The notes under the pieces were generated by a model. That model was not told the DNA's origin, did not search any database, and worked only from the letters and a program-made list of their open reading frames with translations. A stretch of 64,000 nucleotides of DNA from Streptomyces sp. C10-9-1 (GTDB lineage: Bacteria > Actinomycetota > Actinomycetes > Streptomycetales > Streptomycetaceae): the NCBI RefSeq assembly GCF_024497955.1, contig NZ_JANHKP010000013.1, positions 180,086 through 244,085 on the forward strand, written 5' to 3'. Every line of letters starts with the position of its first letter. The first letter of the stretch is position 1. Positions 24,435 through 33,494 of this stretch are shown here, piece by piece. The position numbers and the translations under genes are program-made.

Positions 24435-24848
24435 GCGACGGGACTGTAGTGATTGTCGAGCCCGGTCGGGCAGGTGTTCCGCCGCCGGCGGAAGACAGGT
24501 CTCCGGCGTGTTCCGAAACCTCTCCGTCAGCGGTTCGGCTCAGTTTGTCTTCAAGGCCGGACCCGGGCGAGAGCGCGGCACGGCCACCAACCGCCCCGAG
24601 CGAATCCGGTGGCACCGAGGGCCTTCCGGCGACAAGACTGCACCGGCGAACACCCTGCCACCGCCGCCGCCCTGCTCCATCTGCCCGTACGGCACCCGCG
24701 CGGCCGCGACCTCGTTCCCGACCGTGAACGGCCCACCGACGGCCCACTGACGTCCCACCCACGGGCCCGGGTTCCACTCACGTCCTCCATACCCCCTCCC
24801 CGTACTATGGGCACGTGCCGGAGGGCCTGGCCGCGAAAGGGGACCGAG
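24435..24848. other. Divergent intergenic region
   Basis: Between the hydrolase start and the DUF6153 gene. It holds a 7-bp hairpin (TTCCGCC-gcc-GGCGGAA, 24477-24493) and a TACTAT -10-like hexamer (24803-24808) about 40 bases before the DUF6153 start. No gene is supported. Confidence 0.4.
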
Positions 24849-25274
24849 GTGGCGGTGCGCCGGGAGAGGACGGTGTGGCTGGGCCGTGGTGCCCTTGCCG
24901 CCGCGCTGCTCCTCGGCCTCCTGCTGATGCACGGTCTCGGTCACCCCGGCGAGCACACGGCGCCCCGCCCGGACACCCCGCACGCGGTCGCGGAGTCCCA
25001 TGCCTCCGCCATGCCGGGCGAGTGGAGCGCGTCCTCCGGGAGCCTCCACCAGGCCGGCACCGTCCCGGTCCACGGCTCGGACGGCGCGGCCGTGTGCCTC
25101 GCCGTCCTCGGCGCGGGCCTCGGGGTGCTGCTCCTGATGGCCGCCGCGCACCGCCGGCCGTCGACCGGCGCCCTGCCGTCGGCCGCGCCGCGCCTCGCCC
25201 ACGCGCTCCGCGCGCACCCGCCGCCCGCCCCGCCCGGGTCCCTGCTGACACGCCTGTCGTCGCTGCGCAGATAG
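24849..25274 (+). CDS. DUF6153-family membrane protein (copper module)
   Basis: About 141 residues with two hydrophobic helices: ALAAALLLGLLLMHGLGHPG and AVCLAVLGAGLGVLLLMAAA. The region between carries several His and Met residues (HASAMPGEWSASSG, HQAGTVPVHG), suggesting a periplasm-facing metal-contact loop. DUF6153 proteins occur in Streptomyces next to copper-handling genes, as here with a multicopper oxidase 77 bp downstream. GTG 24849 has GAAAGGGGA six bases upstream; an in-frame ATG at 24804 overlaps the likely -10. The biochemical role is unknown. Confidence 0.68.
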   Translation: MAVRRERTVWLGRGALAAALLLGLLLMHGLGHPGEHTAPRPDTPHAVAESHASAMPGEWSASSGSLHQAGTVPVHGSDGAAVCLAVLGAGLGVLLLMAAAHRRPSTGALPSAAPRLAHALRAHPPPAPPGSLLTRLSSLRR

Positions 25275-25351
25275 GAGGACCGGCCGCTCCGCCCCGTGAG
25301 CGGCACCGGTCCCTTCCGCATCACACGACCACGTTCAGAGGTTGCTCCGTC

Positions 25352-26941
25352 ATGTCCCGCATCACCCGTCGCACCGTCCTCGGTGCCGGCCTGGCCACCG
25401 CCGGCACCGGTCTGCTCGCCGCCTGCTCGGGCAGCGCCCCCGGCCACTCCTCCCACGGCGGCGGTACACCGCCGACCGCCGGCTACCTCACGCCCGACAG
25501 CAGGGAGATCGTCGCGGCCGAAACCCTGCGAAGGCCCGGCCCGGAGCGGAGGGTCAGGCTCACCGCCGTCGAGACCCCGCTCGACCTCGGCGGCGGGCGG
25601 ACGGTCCGCTCGTGGGCGTACGGGGACCGGCTCCCCGGCAGCGAGGTGCGGGTCACCGCAGGCGACACCCTCGCGCTCACGCTCGCCAACAGCCTTCCCG
25701 CACCCACGAGCATCCACTGGCACGGCCTCGCCCTGCGCAACGACATGGACGGCGTCCCCGGGCTCACCCAACGCGACATCAGGGCGGGTGCCTCCTTCGA
25801 CTACCGCTTCGCCGTCACCCACCCCGGCACCTACTGGTTCCACCCGCACTCGGGTGTCCAGCAGGACCGCGGTCTGTACGCCCCGCTGATCGTGGAGGAC
25901 CCTAGGGAACCCCTGGCGTACGACAAGGAGTGGGTGATCGTCCTCGACGACTGGGTCGACGGCGTCGACGGCTCCACCCCGGACTCCGTACTCGCCGAAC
26001 TCGGCGCGGGCATGGGCGGCATGGACCACGGAGCCTCCGGCGGCATGGAGGGCCATGCCATGCCGGGTATGCAGCCGGCCGACGGGAAGTCCCCGTCCCC
26101 TGCCCCGTCCGGCCCCTCCCGGATGCTGATGGGCGCGAGGAGCGAACTGCTGGGCGGCGACGCGGGCGACGTGGCCTACCCGTACTACCTGGTCAACGGC
26201 CGGACGGCGGAGGACCCGGAGACCTTCACCGCCGCGCCGGGCGACCGGATCCGCCTCCGGATCATCAACGCGGGCGGCGACACCGCCTTCCGCGTCGCCC
26301 TCGGGGGCCACCGCCTCACCGTCACCCACACCGACGGCTTCCCCGTCGAGCACACACCGGCGGAGGCGCTGCTGCTCGGCATGGGGGAGCGGTTCGACGC
26401 CCTCGTGACCGCCGGGGACGGGGCCTTCCCCCTCACCGCGCTCGCCGAGGGCAAGGGCGGCGCCGCGCTCGCCGTCCTGCGCACCTCCGGCGGAGCCGCG
26501 CCCACGGCCTCCGTACGTCCGAGGGAACTGTCCGGCACGGTCGTGCAGGCCGCCCGGCTGAAGGCCGCGGAGTCCGTGCGGCTGGCACCGCGACGCCCGG
26601 ACAGGACGATCGAGTTGGGGCTCACCGGCTCGATGGGGGCGTACGACTGGGCCATCAACGGACAGACGTACGACCCCGCCCGGCGCTACCCCGTCCGCTC
26701 CGGGGAACGCGTCCGGCTGGCCTTCGTGAACCGCACGACCATGTGGCATCCCATGCACCTGCACGGCCACACCTTCGCGCTGCCGGACGGCGGCGCGCGC
26801 AAGGACACCGCCATCGTGCTGCCGGGCAGGAGGCTCGACGTCGACTTCGACGCCGACAACCCCGGTCTGTGGATGGTCCACTGCCACAACGTCTACCACG
26901 CGGAGTCCGGCATGATGACCGTCCTCGGCTACCGGAAGTGA
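25352..26941 (+). CDS. Tat-exported multicopper oxidase (CueO-like)
   Basis: This 529-residue protein has a twin-arginine lipoprotein-type signal (ITRRTVLGAG, then LLAACSG). All four copper-binding clusters are present: HWHG near 122, WFHPHSG near 161, HPMHLHGH near 465 and HCHNVYHAESGM near 509, with Met as the axial T1 ligand. A Met/His-rich loop at about 218-240 (MGGMDHGASGGMEGHAM) resembles the copper-binding insert of CueO. The enzyme would oxidise Cu(I) or organic reductants at the cell surface with oxygen. It is probably cotranscribed with the DUF6153 gene and ends in the terminator at 26964-26990. Confidence 0.92.
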   Translation: MSRITRRTVLGAGLATAGTGLLAACSGSAPGHSSHGGGTPPTAGYLTPDSREIVAAETLRRPGPERRVRLTAVETPLDLGGGRTVRSWAYGDRLPGSEVRVTAGDTLALTLANSLPAPTSIHWHGLALRNDMDGVPGLTQRDIRAGASFDYRFAVTHPGTYWFHPHSGVQQDRGLYAPLIVEDPREPLAYDKEWVIVLDDWVDGVDGSTPDSVLAELGAGMGGMDHGASGGMEGHAMPGMQPADGKSPSPAPSGPSRMLMGARSELLGGDAGDVAYPYYLVNGRTAEDPETFTAAPGDRIRLRIINAGGDTAFRVALGGHRLTVTHTDGFPVEHTPAEALLLGMGERFDALVTAGDGAFPLTALAEGKGGAALAVLRTSGGAAPTASVRPRELSGTVVQAARLKAAESVRLAPRRPDRTIELGLTGSMGAYDWAINGQTYDPARRYPVRSGERVRLAFVNRTTMWHPMHLHGHTFALPDGGARKDTAIVLPGRRLDVDFDADNPGLWMVHCHNVYHAESGMMTVLGYRK

Positions 26942-26963
26942 GCCTGACGGGCTGAAGAGTCCT

Positions 26964-26990
26964 GCCCCGCCGGTCCCGGACCGGCGGGGC
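26964..26990 (+). terminator. Terminator of the copper operon
   Basis: GCCCCGCCGGTC and its exact complement form a 12-bp stem with a 3-nt loop (CCG), beginning 23 bases after the multicopper oxidase stop. GC-rich with no T-run, as is common in Streptomyces. Confidence 0.75.
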
Positions 26991-27170
26991 GGGAGTGCTG
27001 CGAAGGCCCACGCCGCACCCGGCCGCGTTCGCCCCGGGCCCCTGCCCTCGGCCCGAGCCCGCACCCGCCGCCCGCACCCGCGCCCCTCCCCCCGCGTCCG
27101 GGAGTCCTCTGTGAATCCGGCCGCCGCGGCGGGGGACTTGCCCGTCCTGCCCTGTCCCGGGCGGCCGGAC

Positions 27171-27192
27171 TCCCAGGAAGTTCCCAGGAACT
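27171..27192 (+). promoter_or_regulatory. 11-bp direct repeats, candidate response-regulator box
   Basis: TCCCAGGAAGT is followed without gap by TCCCAGGAACT, and then by a weaker CCCC-GG unit. OmpR/PhoB-type regulators bind as head-to-tail dimers to 11-bp-spaced direct repeats. The site is about 80 bp upstream of the MMPL start, and the operon encodes such a regulator at 31126-31866, so autoregulation is the simplest reading (inferred). Confidence 0.5.
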
Positions 27193-27272
27193 CCCCGGGT
27201 CCGGTCAGACGGGGCTGGGAGCGTCACGCACGGATCCTCCGTGAGCCCCGATCTGATGTGGAGCCCTGTGAC

Positions 27273-29483
27273 GTGGCAACCTTCCTCTCCGGACTGGGCC
27301 GGTTCTCCTTCTCCAGGAACCGGCTGGTCGTATCGCTGTGGGTGGTCCTGCTCCTGGGGGCGGGGGTGCTGGCCGGGCGGGCGCCCGCCGCGCCCCCGGA
27401 CGACTTCTCCATGCCCGGCACGGAGGCCCAGCAGGCGTACGACCTCCTGGAGGAGGGCTTCCCCGGACTGCACGCCCAAGGCGCCACGGCCCGTGTGGTG
27501 TTCCGCGCCGAGCGCGGGAAGGTCACCGACCCCGGGGCGCGCGGGGCGATCGGGCTGGCGGTGCGGGCCCTCGGGGACGATCCGCAGGTGGGCCGCGTCA
27601 TCGACCCGTTCACGGCCGGGTCCGTGAGCCCGGACGGCTCCACCGCCTACGCCCAGGTCTCCTACCGGGTGCCCGCCGCCGAGTTGCCGGAGGGTTCCCG
27701 CAGCGCGCTGCGCGACACCGTCGAGCAGGCCGCCTCGCCGGAGCTGACCGTGGAGGCGGGCGGCAACGCCGTCGACACCAGGGCCGCCGGCCACACCGCG
27801 GAGGCGGTGGGCCTCGCGGTGGCCGCCGTGGTGCTCGTCCTCACCTTCGGCTCGCTGCTCGCGGCCGGTCTGACGCTGCTGACCGCGGTGCTCGGCGTCG
27901 GCATCGGCGCGCTCGCCATCCGGGCGCTGGCCGAACCCCTGGGCCTCGGCTCCACGACGACGGGCCTCGCCGTGATGATCGGACTGGCCGTGGGCATCGA
28001 CTACGCCCTGTTCGTGGTCTCACGCTACCGGGCCGAACTCGCCCACGGCCGGGGCAGGGCGGAGGCCGCCGGGCACGCGGTCGGCACCGCGGGCTCGGCG
28101 GTCGTGTTCGCCGGGCTCACCGTGGTGATCGCCCTCGCCGGGCTGTGGGTGGTGGGCATCCCGCTGCTGACGCAGATGGGTCTCGCCGCCGCGGGCACGG
28201 TCGTCGTCGCCGTCCTGATCGCCCTCACCCTGGTCCCCGCGCTCCTCGGGCTCTGCGGCCGCCGCATCCCGCCGTCCCGCCCGCGGCACCGCAGGCGCAC
28301 GGCGGACGGGGCCCCGCGGCAGGACCTGGGCGTGCGCTGGGCCCGGTTCGTCGTGCGCCGCCCTCTCGCCGTGCTCCTCGGCGCGACCGCGCTGCTCGGC
28401 GTGGTCGCGGTACCGGCCGCGTCCCTGGAGACGGGTCTGCCCGGCGACGAGGGCAAGCCGCTCTCCACGACCCAGCGCCGGGCCTACGACCTGATCGCCG
28501 AGGGCTTCGGGCCGGGCTTCAACGGACCCCTCACCGTGGTCGTGCGCACCGGGGCGGACGGGGACGCCGAAGAGGCCGCCCGGCGGGTCGCCGGGCGGAT
28601 CGGCGGCCGTGAGGACGTCCAGGCCGTCGGACGGCCGCAGCCGAACGCCTCCGGCGACACCGCCGTGCTGAACGTCGTACCGGCCTCGGCCCCCGGCAGC
28701 ACCGAGACCGCCGATCTGGTGCGCGCACTGCGCGCACCGGACCTCGCCCGGGACAGCGGTGCCGCCGTGCTCGTCACCGGTCCGACCGCGATGAACGCCG
28801 ACGTCGCCCAGAAGCTGTCGGACGCCCTGGTCCCCTATCTGGCCCTCGTGGTCGGCCTGGCGTTCGTGCTGCTGATCGCCGTCTTCCGCTCGCTGCTCGT
28901 CCCGCTCAAGGCGGCGCTCGGCTTCCTGTTGTCGGTGCTGGCCGGGCTGGGCGCGGTGGTCGCGGTCTTCCAGTGGGGGTGGCTGGGGCCCGTCCTCGGG
29001 GGAGCGGAGCCGGGGCCGGTGGTGTCGATCACGCCCGTCTTCATGGTCGGCGTCGTCTTCGGACTCGCCATGGACTACGAGGTGTTCCTGGTGACCCGCA
29101 TCCACGAGGCGTATCTGCACGGGCAGTCGCCGAAGGACGCCGTGGTCAGCGGGTTCCGGCAGAGCGCACGGGTGGTCACCGCCGCCGCCGTCATCATGAT
29201 CTCGGTGTTCGCCGCCTTCCTCGGGTCCGAGGAGCAGATCCTGCGGACCATCGGCTTCGGGCTCGGTGCCGCCGTCCTCCTCGACGCCTTCGCCGTCCGG
29301 ATGGCGCTGGTCCCGGCCGTGCTCGCCCTCCTCGGCCGCCGCGCCTGGCGGCTGCCCCGGTGGCTGGACCGGTTCGTGCCCCGGCTCGACATCGAGGGCG
29401 GGCCGCCGACGGGCGCCCCGCACGACGGCCCGGCCGAGGTGAGCGTCTCCGGCCCCGCCGCCGACCGCGTCCCCGGCAACTGA
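27273..29483 (+). CDS. MMPL/RND-family transporter
   Basis: This 736-residue protein has the duplicated RND plan: one helix, a periplasmic domain (DDFSMPGTEAQQAYDLLEEGFPG), then five to six helices including GLAVMIGLAVGIDYALFVVSRYR, repeated in the second half (VFMVGVVFGLAMDYEVFLVTRIHEAY). The paired GxxxDY motifs carry the proton-relay acids. MmpL-like proteins in Streptomyces export lipids, siderophores or antibiotics. GTG 27273 has GGAG nine bases upstream and starts right before the first helix. It is the first gene of a four-gene operon with a streptophobe protein and a two-component system; the cargo is unknown. Confidence 0.88.
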   Translation: MATFLSGLGRFSFSRNRLVVSLWVVLLLGAGVLAGRAPAAPPDDFSMPGTEAQQAYDLLEEGFPGLHAQGATARVVFRAERGKVTDPGARGAIGLAVRALGDDPQVGRVIDPFTAGSVSPDGSTAYAQVSYRVPAAELPEGSRSALRDTVEQAASPELTVEAGGNAVDTRAAGHTAEAVGLAVAAVVLVLTFGSLLAAGLTLLTAVLGVGIGALAIRALAEPLGLGSTTTGLAVMIGLAVGIDYALFVVSRYRAELAHGRGRAEAAGHAVGTAGSAVVFAGLTVVIALAGLWVVGIPLLTQMGLAAAGTVVVAVLIALTLVPALLGLCGRRIPPSRPRHRRRTADGAPRQDLGVRWARFVVRRPLAVLLGATALLGVVAVPAASLETGLPGDEGKPLSTTQRRAYDLIAEGFGPGFNGPLTVVVRTGADGDAEEAARRVAGRIGGREDVQAVGRPQPNASGDTAVLNVVPASAPGSTETADLVRALRAPDLARDSGAAVLVTGPTAMNADVAQKLSDALVPYLALVVGLAFVLLIAVFRSLLVPLKAALGFLLSVLAGLGAVVAVFQWGWLGPVLGGAEPGPVVSITPVFMVGVVFGLAMDYEVFLVTRIHEAYLHGQSPKDAVVSGFRQSARVVTAAAVIMISVFAAFLGSEEQILRTIGFGLGAAVLLDAFAVRMALVPAVLALLGRRAWRLPRWLDRFVPRLDIEGGPPTGAPHDGPAEVSVSGPAADRVPGN

Positions 29484-29510
29484 ACCCCGTCCCGCCCGGA
29501 GGAACCCGCC

Positions 29511-31055
29511 ATGTCCGCACCCGCGCACCGCCCTTCCCCTTCCCCGTGGCGCCCTTCCCCGTGGCGCCACGCCCTCGGCGGCGGCCTGGCCGCCGCAGCC
29601 GCGCTGCTGACGATGGCCGCCACCGCCTGGGCGGGCCTTGCCCTGCTGGGCGCCGGGTCCCTCGCACCGCTCTCCCGCCTGGTGCCCGCCCTGGTGAGCC
29701 TGGCCGTCGGCGGAAGCCTCACCCTGGAACCGCCCGCCGGGACCGGGGCCTCCGCCGACGCGCAGGGCCTCGCCGGACTGCTCGATGGTGGCGGCGGCCT
29801 GGGGCTCGCGCTGAGCGGTGAGGTGGCGGCGACGCCCCTGACGCTGTCCTTCCTGGGCGCCGCCGTCCTGGCGATCGGGTTCTTCCGGCCCCTGAGGGGA
29901 CGGGCGCGTCCCACCCCGGCGATGCTGTGGGCGCGTTGCGCCGGGGCCCTGGCGGTGACGGGAGCGGCCCTCGCGGTCTGCGCCCACCTGGCCCGCGGCA
30001 CGGCCCGCCTGCCCGGGAGCCTGCGGGACCGCATGGGCGGGGGCGCCGGGGCGGACCTGCTCGCGAGGTTCGGCGGCCGGGGCGGAGAGGAACCCGCCCC
30101 GGGGCTGTCCTCGGTGGGCTTCTCGGCCGACGCCGCCGCCACCGTGCTCCTCGGCCTCCTGGGCGCGGCCGCCGTGCTGGCGGTCGGCTGCCTCGCCGCC
30201 CGCCGGACGGCGCTGCCGCGCTCCCTCGCCCTGAGCCGCCTCCGGCGGAGGTGGAACCCCGTGCTGTCCGCCCTTGCGGGGACGGCGGCCGCGGTGTGCT
30301 GCGCCGTGCCTGCGGCCGCCCTCCTCGCCGGGGCCCTGGCGCCGACCGGCCGGGAGCGGGCCACCGAGGCCGCGGGGGCGCTGCTGCTCACCGGTCCCCA
30401 GGTGATCGCGGTCCTGCTCACCGCCGGGACGGGCACCTCCTGGGAGGCGAGGGTGCAGCGGCTGCAGCCCGAGGGCGGCGGGCTGCTCGGCCTGCTGGCC
30501 GCGGGCGGGCCGGGCGGCGGAGCGGGCGGCGACCGGGTCGTGGCCCTCGGGCACCTGGCGCCCGCGGGGATCCCGCTGTGGGCGTTCGGGCTGCTGCTCG
30601 CCCTCCTGCTGCTGTCAGCCGCGGGCTACCTCGCCGCGGCCCGCACCCCGGCCCGCACCGCGCGCGAGGACGCCGGTCTGCTCCTGGGCCCGCACATGGA
30701 CACGGCCCTGCGCACGGGCGCCGTGGCCGGCGCCGCGGCCCTGGTGCTCCCCCTCTTCGCACGCGGCGGGCTGAGGATCGGCGTCGAGTTCATGGGCCGC
30801 GAGGTGGGCGGCCTCCGGGCCGCCCTCGACGCGAGCCCGGGGCCGTCGGCGCTCACCGCCTTCGCCGTGGCCGCCCTTGCCTCCTACGGCGGCAGCCGCC
30901 TGCACGGCCATCGGGCCGGGCGGCGCGGACGCCGTACGGGGCGGCCCGGCACCGCGCCCGCGCCCGTTCCCGCGCCCGCGCCCGCTCCCGGCACCCCGCC
31001 TGCTCCCGCGCCGCCCGGGCTCCGGTCCGACGAGGACGGCCGTGTGGTCTCCTGA
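29511..31055 (+). CDS. Streptophobe-family polytopic membrane protein
   Basis: This 514-residue, very hydrophobic protein has about ten to twelve predicted helices rich in Ala, Gly and Leu (HALGGGLAAAAALLTMAATAWAG, STVLLGLLGAAAVLAVG-like segments) and a Pro/Ala-rich cytoplasmic tail. It matches the streptophobe family, which is restricted to Streptomyces and relatives and usually encoded near transporters or two-component genes. Function is unknown. The ATG follows a GGAGG site. It lies 27 bp after the MMPL gene and 70 bp before the response regulator, so it is probably cotranscribed, perhaps as a sensor or transporter accessory subunit. Confidence 0.75.
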   Translation: MSAPAHRPSPSPWRPSPWRHALGGGLAAAAALLTMAATAWAGLALLGAGSLAPLSRLVPALVSLAVGGSLTLEPPAGTGASADAQGLAGLLDGGGGLGLALSGEVAATPLTLSFLGAAVLAIGFFRPLRGRARPTPAMLWARCAGALAVTGAALAVCAHLARGTARLPGSLRDRMGGGAGADLLARFGGRGGEEPAPGLSSVGFSADAAATVLLGLLGAAAVLAVGCLAARRTALPRSLALSRLRRRWNPVLSALAGTAAAVCCAVPAAALLAGALAPTGRERATEAAGALLLTGPQVIAVLLTAGTGTSWEARVQRLQPEGGGLLGLLAAGGPGGGAGGDRVVALGHLAPAGIPLWAFGLLLALLLLSAAGYLAAARTPARTAREDAGLLLGPHMDTALRTGAVAGAAALVLPLFARGGLRIGVEFMGREVGGLRAALDASPGPSALTAFAVAALASYGGSRLHGHRAGRRGRRTGRPGTAPAPVPAPAPAPGTPPAPAPPGLRSDEDGRVVS

Positions 31056-31125
31056 GAGGGCGCCGAGCAGTGCCCGCGAGCCGGACCGGGCACCACGGCA
31101 TCCGGAAGGCGGCGGAGCACAGGAC

Positions 31126-31866
31126 ATGACGGCACCGACACCCCCCGGGCGCCCCACGGGCCGCGCGGACCACCTGCTCGTCGTCGACGACGAGCCCACC
31201 GTCCGGGAGCTGCTGCGCACCGCCCTGCGGTACGCCGGTTTCGAGGTCGACGCCGCCGCCACGGGCGGTGAAGCCCTCGACCTGGCCGCACGGCACACCC
31301 CGGACCTGGTGCTCCTCGACGTCATGCTCCCGGACATGGACGGCTTCGAGGTGATCCGCCGCCTGCGCGCCCGGCCCCGCACACCGCGTCCCGGCCGGGG
31401 CGGCGACGTGCCGGTCCTCTTCGTCACCGCGCGCGAGGAGCGCCGGGACCGGCTGCACGGGCTGCGCCTGGGCGGCGACGACTACGTCACCAAGCCCTTC
31501 GACCTGGAGGAGCTGATCGCCCGCATCCACGCCGTCCTGCGCCGCACCCGCGGCGAGCCTCCGACCCGGCTCACCGTCGGCGACCTGGACCTCGAACCCG
31601 ACAGCCACCACGTCACCCGGGCGGGCCGGACCGTGCGGCTGTCCCCGACGGAGTTCCGGCTGCTGCACTTCCTGGTCGCCAACGCGGGCCGGACCATGAC
31701 GAAAAGTCAGATCCTGGACAGCGTCTGGGAGTACGACTTCGGCGGCGACCCCAGCATCGTCGACACCTACATCAGCTATCTCCGCCGCAAGGTCGACACG
31801 GAGGCCCCCAAGCTCATCCACACCGTCCGCGGCGTCGGCTACGTGGTCCGCGAGCCCCGGCCGTGA
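31126..31866 (+). CDS. OmpR/PhoB-family response regulator
   Basis: This 246-residue regulator has a receiver domain with the acidic pair in VVDDE, the phospho-acceptor Asp near residue 64 (LLDVMLPDMDGFE) and Lys in TKPF near 121. It is joined to a winged-helix DNA-binding domain (LSPTEFRLLHFLVANAGRTMTKSQIL, ending TVRGVGYVVR). Its stop overlaps the kinase start (GTGA), the standard coupling of cognate partners. The 11-bp direct repeats at 27171-27192 upstream of the operon fit this regulator class. The ATG is preceded by GGCGGAG. Confidence in the class is very high; the signal is unknown. Confidence 0.95.
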   Translation: MTAPTPPGRPTGRADHLLVVDDEPTVRELLRTALRYAGFEVDAAATGGEALDLAARHTPDLVLLDVMLPDMDGFEVIRRLRARPRTPRPGRGGDVPVLFVTAREERRDRLHGLRLGGDDYVTKPFDLEELIARIHAVLRRTRGEPPTRLTVGDLDLEPDSHHVTRAGRTVRLSPTEFRLLHFLVANAGRTMTKSQILDSVWEYDFGGDPSIVDTYISYLRRKVDTEAPKLIHTVRGVGYVVREPRP

Positions 31867-33443
31867 GGCGCCCCTCCCCGGGCCGGGCCGCGCCGTGGCC
31901 GGGCCGGATGTCGCTGCGCAGCCGCCTGCTGGTCCTCTGCCTCGCCCTGGTCGCCGTCGGACTCCTCGGCACCGGCCTGCTCGTCACCACCGCCCTGCAC
32001 GGCTACCTCCAGGACCGGGTGGACGACCGGCTCGCCCTCACCGGAGGGGTCGCCGCCCGGCTGTCGCCCCCGACGGGAACCGGCACCCCGCTCGGCGTGC
32101 GCGCCCTGAACGTGCTCGGCGACACCACCGTGACGTACGTGGACGACGCCGGGGCCACCCGCAGCACCTTCGACACCGGTACGGCCCTCCCGGGCGGCGG
32201 CCCCGACCTGCCCCGCCTCGACCGCCCGGCCGTCCTCGCGCACGAGGACCGGCCGTTCACCGTGCCCGCCCGCGACGGCGGGCACGACTGGCGGGTCCTC
32301 GCCCTCGCCCGGCCCGCCGAGGTCTTCCCGCCGGACCGCCCCGGGAGCCGGGGAAGCATCGTCGTCGCCACCTCGCTCACGGAGGTCGACCGCACGACCA
32401 CCGAGGTCCGGAACCTCTCCCTGACCGCGGGCTCCGCCCTGCTCGCGCTGCTGGGGGCCGCCGGCTGGTTCGCCGTCCGCTCGGGACTGCGCCCCCTGAC
32501 CCGGATCGAGGAGACCGCGACCGCGATCACCGCCGGCGACTACTCCCACCGCATCCCCGAACCGGCCGCCCCGCACACCGAGGTGGGACGCCTGACCACC
32601 TGCCTCAACCGGATGCTCGACCGGATCGACACGGCCTTCCGCGCACGCACCGAGGCCGAGGCGAGGACCCGCCGCTTCTTCGCGGACGCCGGTCACGAAC
32701 TGCGCACACCGCTGGTCGGCATCAAGGGCTACACCGACCTGTACCGCATGGGCGCGACGCCCACCCGCGAGGACGTCGACCGGACCATGACCCGGATCGC
32801 GGAGGAGTCCGAACGCCTCACCCGGCTCGTCGAGCAGATGCTCCTCCTCGCCCGCCTCGACGAGGACACCGCGGGCGGCGACACCTCGGGTGGGGCCGCC
32901 GCGGGCGCGCCGGCCACCGGGGAACCCGTACCGGCCCTCGACCCGGCCCCGATGGACCTGCGCACCCTGGCCGCGGACGCCCTGCGCGACGTCCGCGCCC
33001 TCGACAGCACACGACCGGTGACGCTGACCGGTCCGGGCGGCGGACCACCCGCCACGGCCCCGGCCCATGCAGACGAGGCCCGGCTGCGCCAGGTGGTCAC
33101 CAACCTCATCGGCAACGCCGTCACCCACACGCCCTCCGACACGCCCCTGCGCATCGGCGTCGGCACCGCCGGCTCCCATGCGGTCCTGGAGGTCGCGGAC
33201 CGGGGCCCCGGCCTCACCGACGCCGAACGCGCGCGGGTCTTCGACCGCTTCTACCGCGCCGACGCCTCCCGCACCCGCGCCACCGGCGGCTCCGGCCTGG
33301 GCCTGGCCATCGCCCACGCCCTCGTCACCGCCCACGGCGGCCGCCTCACCGTCGACGCCGCCCCGGGCCGCGGCTGCACCTTCCGCATCCTGCTCCCCCT
33401 GCCCGGCCCGCCGCCGGACGGGGCCGCCGAAGGGGCGGGGTGA
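31863..33443 (+). CDS. Sensor histidine kinase (HAMP, HisKA, HATPase)
   Basis: This 526-residue kinase has a first transmembrane helix (LLVLCLALVAVGLLGTGLLV), a ~150-residue external sensor domain, a second helix (AGSALLALLGAAGWFAV), HAMP, and the phosphorylated His near 277 in FADAGHELRTPLVG. The ATPase has NLIGNAVTHTP, DRGPGLTDAERARVFDRFYR and GSGLGLAIAHALV. The external domain resembles none I can name. The GTG at 31863 overlaps the regulator stop. The pair probably senses an envelope signal and controls the MMPL-streptophobe operon it belongs to. Confidence 0.94.
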   Translation: MRRPSPGRAAPWPGRMSLRSRLLVLCLALVAVGLLGTGLLVTTALHGYLQDRVDDRLALTGGVAARLSPPTGTGTPLGVRALNVLGDTTVTYVDDAGATRSTFDTGTALPGGGPDLPRLDRPAVLAHEDRPFTVPARDGGHDWRVLALARPAEVFPPDRPGSRGSIVVATSLTEVDRTTTEVRNLSLTAGSALLALLGAAGWFAVRSGLRPLTRIEETATAITAGDYSHRIPEPAAPHTEVGRLTTCLNRMLDRIDTAFRARTEAEARTRRFFADAGHELRTPLVGIKGYTDLYRMGATPTREDVDRTMTRIAEESERLTRLVEQMLLLARLDEDTAGGDTSGGAAAGAPATGEPVPALDPAPMDLRTLAADALRDVRALDSTRPVTLTGPGGGPPATAPAHADEARLRQVVTNLIGNAVTHTPSDTPLRIGVGTAGSHAVLEVADRGPGLTDAERARVFDRFYRADASRTRATGGSGLGLAIAHALVTAHGGRLTVDAAPGRGCTFRILLPLPGPPPDGAAEGAG

Positions 33444-33494
33444 GCGGGGGCGTCCGGCCGGGCCGCGCGCTGCCCGTGCAGGGCGAGCACGGAC

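Larger units (their letters stand above)
26942..27272. other. Intergenic region before the MMPL operon
   Basis: Holds the multicopper oxidase terminator (26964-26990) and the 11-bp direct repeats (27171-27192) of the following operon. A GTG at 27111 opens the same frame as the transporter, but the added residues are low complexity and would cover the repeats, so it is not used as the start. Confidence 0.5.

Noticed and set aside
24789..24806. CsoR-type operator before the DUF6153 gene
   Set aside because: The ATACCCCC...CCCCGTAC stretch resembles a copper-repressor site at first glance but is not an inverted repeat.
27111..27272. Start of the MMPL transporter at GTG 27111
   Set aside because: The added 54 residues do not resemble a transporter N-terminus, and the 11-bp repeats would then be coding DNA.
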